Shown here piece by piece: positions 23,033 through 35,475 of a DNA stretch of 64,000 nt. The stretch's first letter is position 1. The number at the start of each line of letters is the position of its first letter. The notes beneath the pieces are model-generated. The model saw only the letters and a program-made list of their open reading frames with translations. It was not told the DNA's origin and did no database searches. The stretch is from Crocodylus rhombifer (Eukaryota > Chordata > Crocodylia > Crocodylidae): assembly GCA_038503035.1 (NCBI GenBank), contig JAVSML010000041.1, forward strand, positions 328,746 through 392,745, given 5' to 3'. A program made the translations under genes and the position numbers.

Positions 23033-23521
23033 AGCCTAACATTTGCTTTTCATAGAAATCACAGTGAATGTGCTAATCACCTTAGCACTCAGAATAAGTT
23101 ATCTGATATGCCAATATATGCGGCATTGCCTAATATGTTTACTTTTAGTAATCGTCTTAATGGTCTACTCAAGGCATAATAAGTTCATTTAGCAATAAAG
23201 CGAAAATTATCTGCAAAAGACTTGCTCTAAAAATGAAGCTACTGGGGACTGTAGAACTTGGCTTCAAAGCCATTTTTTGCCATCATTTAACATGTTTTCA
23301 TTTTTTCTAGCTCCATACAAAGTTGTATTGCTTTAAGTACACTATGATAGTCAGGGCAGTGCACCCCCTGAGTACCGGTACATTTTTAACATTTTCCAGC
23401 TTGGGACAGGGAATTAGTTATTCTGATATTAGTTATTCTGATTAGTTATATCTTGACACTGATATAACTGTGCCCACATTAGGTGCTGTTCTTTTCCAGT
23501 AATATAACATATGGCTAACCA
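23033..23521. other. AT-rich, single-copy-looking DNA
   Basis: No repeat or open frame. AT-rich words such as AATAAAGCGAAAATTATC make it a possible conserved non-coding stretch, but conservation cannot be judged here. Confidence 0.3.
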
Positions 23522-24704
23522 AAGTATAACATGCCCCGAACCCATAACCTTCTATGATCAGGTCACAAAATCACTGGACGCAGGTGTTGTGGTGGATGTA
23601 CTCTTTCTGGACTTCAGGAAGGTCTTTGACACTGTCTCCCACCCCATTCTCATTAAAAAGCAAGTTGACTCTGGCATTGATGTCTACACAATCAGCTGGG
23701 TTGCAAATTGGCTGAGGGGTCATACTTAGAGAGTAGTGGCGGATGGGTCATTTTTGACCGGGAGGGAAGTGGGCACTGTTCAATCTCTTTATTAGTGACG
23801 TGGCTGAGGGGGTGAAGAGTAGCTTGTTTAAATTTGCAGACGACACCAAGATTTGGGGTGAGATGGGCACGCTAGAAGGGAAGGACAGATTGCAGCAGGA
23901 CATGGACAGGTTACAGGGGTGAGAAAATGAAAACAGGATGGGATTCAATACTGACAAGTGCAGGGTGCTGCACCTGGGCAGTAGGAACCAGCAGCATACC
24001 TACAGGCTGGGGGACTCCCTTCTCAAAAGCACGGTGGCAGAAAGAGATCTTGGAGTCATTCTTGACTCCAACATGAACATGGGCCGAAAATGCAAGGACA
24101 CAGTCAGTAGGGCTAACCGCACCTTGTCGTGCAGCCACAGATGCATCTCCAGCAGGCCCAAGGAGGTGATCCTGCCCCTCTATGCGACACTGGTCAGGCC
24201 GCAGTTGGAGTACTGCATCCATTACTGGGCACCGCACTTCCCGAGGGATGTGGACAACATGGAGAGGGTCCAGAGGAGGCCACTCGCATGATCGGGGGCA
24301 GCAGGGCACACCCTACAATGAGAGACTGCGGGACGTGAACCTGTTCAGCCTCCACAAGAGAAGGCTGATGGGGGACCTGGTGACCATCTATAAACTTACT
24401 AGGGGGGACCAGTGGGGTTTGGGAGAGACCTTGTTTCCCCTAGCGCACCCCCGGGGTAACAAGGAATAATGGCCACAAGTTGTTAGGGAGTAGGTTTAGA
24501 CTAGACAGCCGAAGGCACTGCTTCACGGTCAACGAACTTCCAAGGGAAGTGGTGCTGGCTCCTACCTTGGGGGTCTTTAAGGGGAGGCTTGGCATTTACC
24601 TGGCTGGGGTCATTTGAGCCCAGTTTTCTCTCCTACCCGGGGTAGGGGGCTCGGACTAGAAGATCTTCAAGGTCCGTTCCAACCCTACATCTATGAATCT
24701 ATTA
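23522..24704 (+). mobile_element. CR1 LINE 3' part with decayed reverse transcriptase (copy F)
   Basis: Translated pieces include VLFLDFRKVFDTVSHPIL (23511-23729 frame), a shifted FADDTKIW region near 23835, and NTDKCRVLHLG to LEYCIHYWAPHFPRDVD (23938-24291). Frame changes and a gap near 23750 show it is dead. The tail is ATCTATGAATCTATT. Confidence 0.9.
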
Positions 24705-25792
24705 ATCAAAATAGTTATTCCAGTACAAAAACTGTGTGTACAACCAATCTTGGATATAAGGGTAGATTAACAAGCCACTCAGTTCAAACCTACCTCTGCT
24801 TCCATGGAAGTCCATGGTAAGCTTTTACTGAAGTCAGCAAGAGGAGAGCCAGCCAATCTGGGCGCTTTTAGGAATCACACCTACCGTTGACAAAAAAAGC
24901 ACCTACATTTGCCCCTCGGCAGCTCAACCAAAATTAAAAATATGTTCAATTAAGAATACAACCAGCAGGTGATCTGCTCCTACATGCCAGTAATAACCAA
25001 GTACAACACAATTCTCCCCCAAAAAACTCCCCTGTCTGAACTGAAAAAGCTCCCTTGGGTGCTCTCAGAAAGCAGCGCTCCTCTGGGGCAATGGATACCT
25101 TGCTACTTTAGGAAGTATTTGCTGGGATACTAGACTAGTATAGGTGCCCCCAGAAAATTCTCCTAATAGCTGCACTGGCAAAAGGGGGTTTTCCTGGGAT
25201 CATGCAGAACAGTTCCCTGAACAAAATGAGCTCTCCCAGCAACAGAATATAAATGCAACCACACAAGCATACACAGCATGGTTATGCTGCTCAGGGGTGA
25301 TGGGGAAAAAATCACACCCTTCATGGCCACAACTCTACTGTCTGAACTGCTCAGCACAGAGCAGGACTCTGTCTACCCAGTGTACTCTGCCATATTAGTC
25401 AACACCCCCTCCAAGCATGGATGTAGCATACAGGGTGCGTGGGGTGGGTATGCAGGAGATGCGGGGTGGTCAGCCAACCCCTGCCTGCCCCTCTACAAAA
25501 TACCTGCAGCACCAAATGTGGATTTACTTGGCTGAGTCACACCATGCAGTGCCACCCACAATGCTTGGGAACCTATTGTGGTTTTCCCCACTGACATCTC
25601 CAGCATTGTCTAATGAAATCAGTCTCTTTTCATGCAGGTGCAGAAAAGAAACGGGCAACATCAGTTTTGCTGTATAACTGGGCACAAGAATGGACTAACC
25701 CAGGACAAGTCAAGCTGACTCAATTTAAAAAAACAAACAACTTATGGCAATCCCTCCAGTGGCTGATGTACCCAAGAAGGAATCAAGGCTAG
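24705..25792. other. no gene recognised
   Basis: Mixed DNA with chance frames up to 86 codons and no named repeat. Confidence 0.45.
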
Positions 25793-26027
25793 ATTTCATA
25801 GTTTCATGGTTGTTAGGGTCGGAAGGGACCTCAGTAGATCATCAAATCCGACCCCTTGCCCTGGGCCGAAAAGAGTGCTGGGGTCGGACAACTCCAGTCA
25901 GTCAACTCCAGCCAGTCTCCTCTTAAAGACCCCCGAGGTAGGGGAGAGCACCACCTCCCTTGGAAGCCCATTCCAGATTCTGGCAACCCTTCCAATCACC
26001 CCAGCTAGGTGCTTGTCTAGCACGTAG
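25793..26027 (-). mobile_element. CR1 3' terminal fragment (copy G)
   Basis: The plus strand reads TTTCATGGTTGTTAGGGTCG then GGAAGGGACCTCAGTAGATC, a CR1 3' end reversed. It is a diverged subfamily with a CCGACCCCTTGCCC region. Confidence 0.8.
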
Positions 26028-28649
26028 GTCATGAATATTAGCACCTGGATCACCACTAGGGGCTTCTGCTAGTCCAGCTGTGCTGGTCGCAGATGACACC
26101 TACTCACACAAGTGACCACTGAAGGGATGTGGTAGAAGCTTATCGTGTAGACTTCGTCTAGATATCAGCCTGAACACACCAGCACATTTTCCTTGCTTTA
26201 TGAAGTTGTTTTCCTGCATTTAAATGGATTAGATATAAAGGAATCAGTATAGATACAGTTATACTTGTGTACATGCTCGTATAACACTTTGACTTATTCC
26301 CATACAGCACTAACTCACACCCAAAACTGACATCCAGAAAAATGTGTGCAGGCCCACTAATGTTTGCCATCCCTGGGCATCCACAAGTATTTCATGGGGC
26401 TTGGAGTTTGCAAAGAAAAGCCTATATGCAGTCTTAGATATACAGGTGAGACAGTTAAAATTGTTTAGATGTGTTAGTTCTTCGGCTCAACCAGTTAATT
26501 GGGCCTCCCAAGAGTTTTAAAAAATCTGAAAGTCTGATGATAGTCTTTTCATGAAAAGTCATTGTTCTGTATGAATAATGTTCCCACAGGTTTTCAACCA
26601 GCCATAATTTTTATGCTCTCTCTTACAACTAGTTGGGAGGGTAGAGTCAAGGTTATCTTGTGTTTAAAGCAATTATGTTTTCTATAACCCCCTTATTAAT
26701 AATTACAAAGAATACCAGATTCTGCAAACATGCTCCAGTACTTAAAAACTGGCATTCCTTGCTTAGGCTTTGTAAGTACAAATACTTCATTTGAGTTTGT
26801 GGCTGAGCCTTTAAATACTAATAATAGAAAGCATATTAATGCTTTATACCTTCAAAGTGCTGTAGAAACATCAATTAATTATCAAGGATAATTAAGGCAC
26901 ATTAAATATGCCGTTTCAAGTATGAGAACCAAGAAACATTGTTTGAAGCACCGTGTTCCAAAATGTACTGCACCCAGTATGGGGATCTTAAACATCTTCC
27001 TAACGTTGAAGGATTTTTCTTCAGCACTGACTCGGCAATGGCCTACTTGTTACCAGCAGTCCCAATCAAATTGTCTCCTTGACATGTGTAACGCTGTATG
27101 TCCACTGCACAGGAAATAGGGTTTGAAGCTCACAGCCAGGAGCAAAAGCTAAAATTGAGGATTTAATGAAGCTGGGATTGAGTGGCCAGGGTGGTTCAGT
27201 GAAGCAGTAAATGCAAACACATTATCACCTGAGAACTTGCTCCAATTTCACACCAATTAACTAGGAATGAGAGAGGAGGGCTACTGCTGGCTGCAGAGAT
27301 GGCTGATAAGCCAATGAATGGGTAGAAAGGGTTAGTAGGCAGAGCTCCTTGAATCTGTTAGATAATGCCAGTCCCAGCAATCTCCTCTTTGGGAGAGAGC
27401 ATGTCATTACTGGAGCAGCTTTTATTAGCAAATATTAAAAGCATGTGCAAAAGAACAAATGCCTGTAAGGGAAGTAAGGGTGGAAAGCAATAAAGCCGTA
27501 GCTGATTATCATAGTTCTCTACCCGTGCGTCATGTTCCAGAAGGCTGGAAAGGGGCAAGTGAGGCATCTTGTGAAAAGAGAGAAAAGAGCCCACTGCATA
27601 AGACCCCCTGGTGCTGGTTCAGGGCCCCTGGCAAAGACCCCTCATCAAGTTCAATGGTGAATGTACAATCTGCTTTACTCCTGGCAACACAAAGCATGCC
27701 CCTGGTTCTGACAGCTCAGTGCAACATGCATGCAACGCCATTGCCATGCACGGGCTGTTTGGCCACCTGTGGGAAAAGCACTGGCCTCATGACTGTCTCC
27801 GATGGCACCACAAGGAACCCAATTACATCCGTATTGTATAATAGGATTCGCTGCAACGGGGTCTGAATCCACATGCCCCCAGGGAAGGTCTCAGGTGCCC
27901 CAGCAGTGTGGAGAGAGCTTTTCACTATCTGATCTACTCTACTGAGGTCTTTTTAACACACCCACTTCTGTGCTATTTAAGTGCTAACCTATTTACATAC
28001 AGCAACCACCCAGCCTTCAGGAATGTGGGAATGCACCCTGCCCCTCCTGTCCTCTTCCACCCAGAGAGTAGGCATGAATTCCTGTTCAGCAGTTTGCTCA
28101 TTATTGTGCCAGACCTGCAAAGAGAAGGCAAAGTAGATTTGTTATAGACTATAACCAAAAGTCTATATGGAGCAATCTGCCTTCTACCTGACTTCAGACT
28201 AACACGGGAAGCAGATGTGATTCCAGGTGGATGCAAGGGTCTGTCCAGTTTACAGAACTGTAGTGTAACAGCTGTCTCAGGAAAGGCCCTCTATTACTGA
28301 GGAAATGCTGTTGCAGAGGGCTGGGTCCTTACAGGCAGCTCTGAAAACCTAAATCAATGGGGGTGCTAATGTCTGGTGGATTCCCCCTGCCCAAGCAAGA
28401 TGCATCCTTTGCACAACCTACTCCTGGGCCCATGATGAATATAGATACATGGGGAGAGGCAGCCCTTCCCATTCCAACTTTGTAACAGCCAGGGCCCAGT
28501 CCAATATGGGCCCACAAACCTCATCTGTCAACTTCAGTCCCCAAAACATCTGATACCAGTTTCCAACATGAATGCTTATACAAGACCATATTGTCCATCT
28601 GAGATTCAGCCTGAGACTCCCCAGCATGAGGACTAAGGGCTACTTCCAC
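26028..28649. other. 2.6 kb without a recognised gene, partly AT-rich
   Basis: 26440-27450 is AT-rich, with several TTAATTA and TTAAT words and no repeat I recognise, so it could hold regulatory DNA. 28140-28210 has fragments (CAGACTAACACGGG type) of the dispersed repeat seen at 5.4 kb. Confidence 0.35.
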
Positions 28650-29306
28650 AAAGCAATGCGATGCTGCGGCTAGTAAAGCGACCAAAACGCTGGCTTGCAT
28701 CCATAGATGCTTCTCGAGCAAATCCCGGGACATCATTCTCCCCATGTACTCAGCCTTGGTGAGGCCGTAGCTGGAGTATTGCATCCAGTTTTGGGCTCCA
28801 CAATTCAAAAAGGATGTGGAGAAGCTTGAGAGAGTCCAGAGGAGAGCCACGCGCATGATCAGAGGTCAGGAAAACAGATCTTACGATGATAGGCTGAGAG
28901 CCATGGGACTCTTTAGCCTGGAAAAGCGCAGGCTCAGGGGTGATCTGGTGGCCACCTATAAGTTTATCAGGGGTGACGACCAGGATCTGGGGGAATGTTT
29001 GTTCACCAGAGCGCCCCAAGGGATGACTAGGTCGAACGGTCACAAACTCCTCCAAGACCGCTTCAGGCTGGACATAAGGAAGAATTTCTTTACTGTCCGA
29101 GCCCCCAAGGTCTGGAACAGTCTGCCAGCGGAGGTGGTTCAAGCACCTACATTGAACACCTTCAAGAGTAAATTGGATGCTTATCTTGCTGGGATCCTAT
29201 GACCCCAGCTGACTTCCTGCCCCTGGGGCACGGGGCTGGACTCGATGATCTCCCGAGGTCCCTTCCAGCCCTGATGTCTATGAAATCTATGAAATCTATG
29301 AAAATG
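28650..29306 (+). mobile_element. CR1 LINE 3' fragment (copy H)
   Basis: A plus-strand frame (28816-29202) encodes the reverse-transcriptase C-terminus: EKLERVQRRATRMIRG, LFSLEKRRLRGDL and KVWNSLPAEVV. It ends in four TCTATGAAA-type units. It is nearly the same sequence as copy A on the other strand, suggesting a recently active subfamily. A TAG upstream (in GGCCGTAGCTGG) breaks the frame. Confidence 0.93.
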
Positions 29307-29756
29307 GCCTGCACATCCACAACTACAGGTGCCTAAGTCTGAAATGTGTATCCTCAAAATCCCCATGCAACAGCCACCCAACAGCCTCCCAGAAGCATCC
29401 AACCCAGCCCCCCACCCCGCCCTCAGGCACCCACATTTCATCAGTAAAGCTCCCCAGGCATGGGAAGGCCCAGTTCTGGCCAAGCCCAGAACTGCTTCGT
29501 TCTTGTCATTGCTGAACAATTTGGCATTTCCAGACAGGTTGAACCAACCTGGACCCCTGTCAATTGGCTCCACGAGCTCTGATCCAACTGGCATTTTCAG
29601 AGCATGCCTTCTGCCATAGGCCCTGTGCAAAACTTAGCGAGGAGAAAGGGGAGTGTTGCTTTTTTTTACCCAATGCCCCAGAGGTGAAAGCACTTGGGAG
29701 ATCCAAATTCTGGATCAAGTCTCCTCTTCTGCCTGAATGTGGCTGGAGAACCTTTC
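29307..29756. other. no gene recognised
   Basis: Mixed DNA with short chance frames only. Confidence 0.4.
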
Positions 29757-29872
29757 TGTAGGAAGGAAACCTGGGTTCCAACCGCAAGGCATGTTTAATA
29801 TAAAATATTTGGGTCCAGTCCTGCACCCAGAATTGACCCTAACCACTAAGCTACAGAGCCCTGCTCACAGAT
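29757..29872 (-). repeat. tRNA-derived SINE (minus)
   Basis: The minus strand reads GCTCTGTAGCTTAGTGGTTA with box A, then GGTTGGAACCCAGGTTTCC as a box B-like region about 80 bases later. It is interrupted by AT-rich DNA and is too degraded to be a tRNA gene. Confidence 0.55.
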
Positions 29873-30570
29873 TTGTTCTCTGGCTCTGGTAAATGTTCTC
29901 ACTGCTGAATGACTATTCAATTACTCCACGCAATGTACAACAGCTGCAACAGGAGGGACTGAGAAAGCTCCTTTCGAGGGCAAAAGGGGGGGAAGGAAGC
30001 ACTTCCTGACCCTCTGGTTGTACTTTGTGAGAATGGGCCATCTTAGGAGCCTAACTTCATGGAAGGAATCTGAGTTGATTGGAACTAGGTGCCTCCATCT
30101 GCGAGAGCGGCAGGCATATAAAACACAGGCCCTTTCAGTGGCATTTCCTGTGGGTTCAGGCTCTCTGCAGATTCAGGCAGATATTGCATTGGTTCACACC
30201 ATGTTCATGTTTTTAAGGCTTCTCAAATATAAGGTCTAAAAAACCATTGTGAGGCACTTGCTCTCCCCATTCACCATATACAGAGCTCAGGCACCTCACT
30301 TGGGGCTGTGGCTTCCAAGAGGTAACAATATCCCTAGCAATTAAGTACTGTAAAACCAAGTCCTTTGTGGTTTTACTCTGGAATTATTAAATGGAAGCAG
30401 TTGCAGGCTTGTAAATCTTTTATGTGGCACAGCCACTGGTGAGATACAGCCACCCAGGCTGTGTTAATGTGGATTATGCATCCATCTTTTCCCAGCCTGG
30501 GAAAGCTCACCCTGACTAGCAGAGCTCCACAGTAGCTCAGCGTGTTTGATCTGCAGGGAAAGAAACCATG
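29873..30570. other. no gene recognised
   Basis: Ordinary DNA with no exon or named repeat. Confidence 0.4.
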
Positions 30571-30578
30571 TTTCAGAC

Positions 30579-30819
30579 CAGAGGTTCTCAAACCGTGGTC
30601 CGTGGGCCACCGCTGGTCTGCGAGCTCCACTCAGGTGGTCTGCAGAAAGCTTGCAGAACAATTGAGAATATCTGTACTTGTATGGTAAGATTACTGATAT
30701 CAAAAAATGAGTTGTGTGCTCTGATTTGTAGAACAAAAGAAAAGTGTGTTAAGTGCCCCGCCGAGACCTTCAGCACTTTTCAAGTGGTCCGTAAAAAAAA
30801 CAAAGTTTGAGAACCACAG
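30579..30819. mobile_element. hAT-type non-autonomous element, 241 bp
   Basis: Ends CAGAGGTTCTCAAAC and GTTTGAGAACCACAG are inverted repeats of the common hAT form. Flanks TTTCAGAC and CTCTAGAC share five of eight bases. No transposase. Confidence 0.8.
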
Positions 30820-31844
30820 CTCTAGACTATTGCTGCCCAAGTGTGACCTTTAACTGCCCAGAGTCCCATGCTTGTCTGGGAGATCGCTGCTCACTGTACA
30901 GCATGGAAACAAGGGAATGTAATTCGTCCACTAACCATACATGTAGAAATGGCTTGACACACACTAGAAGCATTTCTGTTTATGACAACAGTGGTAAGTG
31001 TCAAATCTCGTGTAGTGTACACAGTACTCTGCTTGGACGTCTTTGTGAATCTGCAGTGCTATTCCCGGTTTGGCTTCCAGCCTGTAATTATGTGAAGGGT
31101 AACAATTAAACTATTGAAATGCATGTGACGGATTTACTGAGCGCAGACAAGGGAATCCCCACCACCACGCAGGCAGAGCATGAGCGGGCGGTGTGTGAGG
31201 CACAGCCAAAGCTGGAGTAACGTTGGGGCTGGCTGGTCTTACTACTATCAGGTGACTGCAGCACTCACTTTTGGAAAGTGCTGTGGAGAGGGCGCTTGTG
31301 CTGGATGCTGGCTCTTGACAGTGTGCACAGCACTGATGAAAAACTTAGGGACTCTCTCTAAAAGGGGGGAAAGCCATAATTCCCTCTCTAAGCCTGTTCA
31401 TCCCTGGGCCTCTTTGCTGAGACCGTCACTTCTTTATAGGGAATTTTCCAAGTGATGAAGCACATTTTTATTTCTGTTCTAAGCAACCCAAATCCACTGT
31501 ACTCAGAAACCTATGGTGGTTGCAGAATAACTCCTTTCTTGCTCTCTCTATCTCAGGCACCCCCCATCCCAATGTATCGGAGCCCCTACCCACCTATAAG
31601 GCCCCTGTCACATAAGGGAAGTGCTACTATCACCAGTTTCCAGGTGGGAAACTGAATCACAGACTGAAGCAGGAATGGGCTGCAGTGACTAAAACAGGGC
31701 TTAGACAGATGCCTCCATTCAAAACCATGGTCATAAGTTAGCAGCCTCTACTTCCACGCAGAGGCAAAACAAGCACAGTCTGTGCCCTGAGTGGCAGCAG
31801 CAGTGGCAGCTGCTCTCATAGCAGAAACTGCTTCCATCAGAAGA
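30820..31844. other. no gene recognised
   Basis: A chance frame of 100 codons (30807-31109) is Cys- and Ser-rich, but there is no splice context or family match I can support. Confidence 0.4.
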
Positions 31845-32172
31845 GAGTCGGGAAGGACTGGGGCACTTCAGCTTAGAAAAGAGATAACTGATGGGGGATA
31901 GGAGAGAGAGCAGGAAACCCCTGAGTGCTGCAGGAAGAGTGAATAAGGAACTGTTTTAGTTACTACGTTTCATTGTACAAGACCCCAATGACATGATCGG
32001 GCTGCAGGTTTCAAACAAACAGGAGGAAGTACTTTCTTTGCACACCGCCAATGAACATGCAGAACTCATTGCCACAAGACATTGTGGAAGCCAGCAGTAT
32101 AACCAAGCTCAAAAAGGGATTTGACAAGTTTATGGAGGACAGGCCCGCTCCACACAATAGTTGGAGATGTCA
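31845..32172 (+). mobile_element. old CR1-like 3' fragment (copy I)
   Basis: The translated order fits the CR1 C-terminus: LGHFSL-like text near 31865, then NSLPQDIVEASS and LKKGFDKFMEDRP near 32060-32140. Divergence is high, so this is an older layer than copies A and H. Confidence 0.65.
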
Positions 32173-32734
32173 CCTCAGGCTCAGGATGTCCCTAACCTTT
32201 TAATTGCTGGGAACAGGGAAGGTATGAACCATTCTCTACTTGCCCTTTTTTTAACACTCATCTCTACAGCACCTGCGGCATGCCACTGTCATAGACAGGC
32301 AACTTGGCTAGCTGGTCCGACTTTTGGCCAGAGCTAGTTTTGTGATTCTTATGGCTGCAGGGGAAGGAGATGATAGCGGTGACGGTCAGTTTGATATGAA
32401 AGCCTGATGATTTGATCACTTGCCCAGAAAGTGGGCAAGTGGGTCCTAACACCTCTTCAGCCTGGGGGGCTTCCAACTCATAACCCTCACCTCCCCAGAC
32501 ACTGCTTTAATCACCAGCCTATCAGTTATTCTGTATGTGATAGGAGATATGCTCTACCTATCCTGCTTAAGTTGTTCCACTGTGCGGAAAGGAAAGCAAG
32601 ATTCATGGGGGAAGAAGAAAGCACCAGAGGAGCATTTCTGTAGCCTTATGATTAGGATGAGAAGTTCTGGCCCCTGCAGTATTTATGCATTTTTACATCC
32701 GCTAGTCACTGGATTAAAAAGTATAATTCTTAAT
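32173..32734. other. no gene recognised
   Basis: Ordinary DNA with short chance frames. Confidence 0.4.
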
Positions 32735-32815
32735 CTTGGGAGTAGGGACCAGAACCCAAGTCTTCAGCCTGCAGGTGACTAGCCATACCACTGAGTTACC
32801 GAGCTCTAATAGTCC
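32735..32815 (-). repeat. tRNA-derived SINE (minus)
   Basis: The minus strand reads GAGCTCGGTAACTCAGTGGT as box A and TTGGGTTCTGGTCCCTACTC as box B-like, spaced as in a tRNA head. Confidence 0.6.
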
Positions 32816-32834
32816 TAACCAGGCAGTCTGGGAT

Positions 32835-32850
32835 GGGGGGGGGGGGGGGG
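32835..32850 (+). repeat. (G)16 homopolymer
   Basis: Sixteen consecutive G on the plus strand, which may form a quadruplex. The length is also a likely place for an assembly error. Confidence 0.85.
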
Positions 32851-33019
32851 TGGCAATTGAAATAACCCATTTTAATTCTGCTGGAACAAAAGGGTTTTGA
32901 TCAAGTCAAATCAAATGTTTTGTCCCCCATTTTCACCTGTGGCCGGTTAAGGTGTGTGATTCTGGCTGTGTGATACAGTCACTTGTGTAGCCACAGGTTA
33001 GAGTCTTTAGACAATGATT

Positions 33020-33118
33020 TGCTTGAATGGTTTGGATGGGGATGCTTCTGCCTCCAGGAAGGGGTTGGACTAGATGACCTCCAGAGGTCAGCCCTTCCAG
33101 CCCTTCTTTTCCATGAAC
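33020..33118 (+). mobile_element. CR1 3' terminal fragment (copy J)
   Basis: GGTTGGACTAGATGACCTCC then CCCTTCCAGCCCTTCTTTTC is a CR1 3' end of about 100 bases. Confidence 0.8.
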
Positions 33119-33989
33119 ATCTAAGTCACTAGCTCTTTCCCTGTTTTGGTACCATTTCTGAACAGGTCTCTTTTACAATTTCAGAACTGCTAATGAACTA
33201 AGAGATCCACTTTTTGACTGGCTCTGCTGTAAAGCAAGATAATCACGGGGGCTGGTAACATATGAGGGATTTTCCAGCTGTTAGCATGCAGATTTCTATG
33301 CTCCCTCTTAAAAGAAATATGTTGAGAGAGGCTGGGGGGTTTCTGCATTTCAGCTGTACTCAACTCATATGCTGCTCTGCCTTGCTGGCAGACTTTAGAG
33401 CTCCAGAGGGCTAGTGCCACCCAAAATTAGGCAACCACCATAAAGGCCAAGCCAGTGATAGATGCAATAAATAACACAAGTACTATTCTTGTCCAATATA
33501 AAAAAGCATATTTTAGCACAAAACCACCTCACCTCACACCTGTGGCTGCTTTGGTAGAAGGTCTGACTTAAACTACTGGCCTTTTTTTCTTTAGTGGTAG
33601 TTCAGGCATGAAATATCAATTCCTAGATTTATCAATGGATTGACCTTTTTTAGGCAAATTATGCACTATTGCATGGGTGTTTTTTTTTAAATGTTGCCCT
33701 TGCAGTTTATTAGGAAAAGGGCACATTTTAATATTATACATTGGTGACTCAAAAATTCTGCTTTACTGACGTGCACCTCCAGCATTTTAATTTCCAGCAG
33801 GATATTTTCTGCTGTGTTTATATGTTGAGTTTAAAGCTGAAGGTATGATTTCTTGGCTCAGAGCTGAGGTTTCTGGGTTGTGATGAAATCTCCATTCCTG
33901 TGTGTGCTGTAAAATTAGGGTGCATATTTATCATGTGAGCTGTGTGGGATTTGAGATTTAAATATGGCACTGATTTTTAAGAGTGACAG
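33119..33989. other. no gene recognised
   Basis: AT-rich DNA. No repeat or exon was supported. Confidence 0.4.
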
Positions 33990-34200
33990 GTAATAACCAT
34001 TGGAGAAACTGTCCCAGGAAGCGGTGGATTCTCTATCTCTTGAAGTCTGTGAATCCAGATTGAATGCCCATCTGGAAGGTATGCTAAAGTCAAGCACATT
34101 TATTGGGCTCTCTCCAGCAGTAACCAGGTGAAATTCTCTGGCTAGGTACAGATCAGGCTAGTAATCTAATAGTCCCTTTAGGTTTTAAAATTTGTGAAAT
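33990..34200 (+). mobile_element. old CR1-like 3' fragment (copy K)
   Basis: CTGTCCCAGGAAGCGGTGGA and TTGAAGTCTGTGAATCCAGA match the CR1 segment that encodes LPxEVV and the following residues. It ends near TTTGTGAAAT with high divergence. Confidence 0.6.
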
Positions 34201-35116
34201 AGCAGCATTTTAGAGAGGAAATAAAGTTATTCCAATAGTTCAGATGGGTATTTTGACAACACCCCTTTCACTTCCTGACCAGTTGCCTTCCCCTCAAAGA
34301 AGATATGAGTTTTCCCCACAAATAGGTATGCATTTTTAATGGAAACGGGCTTTGTTGTTCCATGTCCTCCCTGCTCCAAAAAGGGAGCCCCAGGACCCTC
34401 CCTGCCTGCCTGCCTCTCTCCCTTTCTCTCTCTGCAGACAAAAAGGGCTGGGTGTCTGTGCTTAATTACAGCCTGAAAGAACAGCATTTAAAAACAACAG
34501 CAAGCTATTTAATTAATACTTATCATTAGCACATGTAGGAATGCCTAGCAGCAAATTGCAACAACAAAGCAACTCCATTTTCTTTATTCACTTGGGATAA
34601 ATTATTTTTTTTAAAAAGATCAAGTGAGCCATTTGCACCAGATTTGTGAACACTTTTTTCATCAGGACCACTCGAGGTAGTAAGTCTTACACAACTGGGA
34701 GCAAGGATCAGTGGGGTCTGGCTTCTGATGACCAACTCTTATGAACACCAACCTTATCTCCATCTATCCATCTACCTATCTTTCTATCTAGGCATTTATA
34801 TTGGGCTCATCACCATGTCTAAACACCTACTTGTCTTCATACCTGTCTGTGAATTATCTGCTACCCTGTGGGCATTATAATAATTGAACTCCTAAACCTT
34901 CAGAACACATTTTAAAGAATTGGCCTATAATCCACTGCAATATACCTCTTTTCTCTCCACCTCATAAATCTAATGCTACTTAAATTGGCTGAAAAGAAGA
35001 ACATCATTCCATGGACAACAAAGCAAATATGTTGACAAACACATGTGCTGTGTATTTAGAGACAAGGGTTTATATACCTCCATATGTATGTACATCAGTC
35101 TATATTATATATACTG
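34201..35116. other. no gene recognised
   Basis: AT-rich DNA, with a short (CCTG/CTCT) tract near 34400 and CTATC units near 34765-34790. Confidence 0.4.
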
Positions 35117-35147
35117 ATATCTCTCTCTCTCTCTCTCTCTCCATATA

Positions 35148-35182
<35 letters not shown>
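35117..35182. repeat. (CT)n and (AT)n microsatellites
   Basis: About eleven CT units (35120-35141) then about sixteen AT units (35151-35182). Confidence 0.9.
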
Positions 35183-35185
<3 letters not shown>

Positions 35186-35266
35186 CAAAACATGTACAGC
35201 ATGGGCAGTAGCAGTCTATATATATGTAGACTGATACACATAAATACACATGCATATATACATATA

Positions 35267-35268
<2 letters not shown>

Positions 35269-35301
<33 letters not shown>
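35269..35301. repeat. (TA)n microsatellite
   Basis: About sixteen TA units, 90 bases after a similar AT tract, so the two could pair. Confidence 0.9.
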
Positions 35302-35303
<2 letters not shown>

Positions 35304-35369
35304 CCCCAGAACCTGTTCCTAGGAAACACAGCTCTCAGGAAGAGAAGATGCACAGCATGCCGAAAACTT

Positions 35370-35475
35370 TGGCTAGCATCTTTCCCAGCTATACAGTTGG
35401 TCAAATGAAAGATATCACCAAAAACCCTTTGCTTCTCACGTATTTCCTGGACCATTATATCTACAACACCAGTCC
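35370..35475 (+). repeat. dispersed repeat fragment (GTCTAATAAAAGATAT family)
   Basis: CAGTTGGTCAAATGAAAGAT with ATCACC after it, and CTGGACCATTATATCTACAA, match the family at 38.6, 39.5 and 60.3 kb. The family name is unknown to me. Confidence 0.45.

Noticed and set aside
35100..35310. CRISPR-like or tandem array
   Set aside because: These are AT and CT microsatellites without regular spacers, and the genome is vertebrate.
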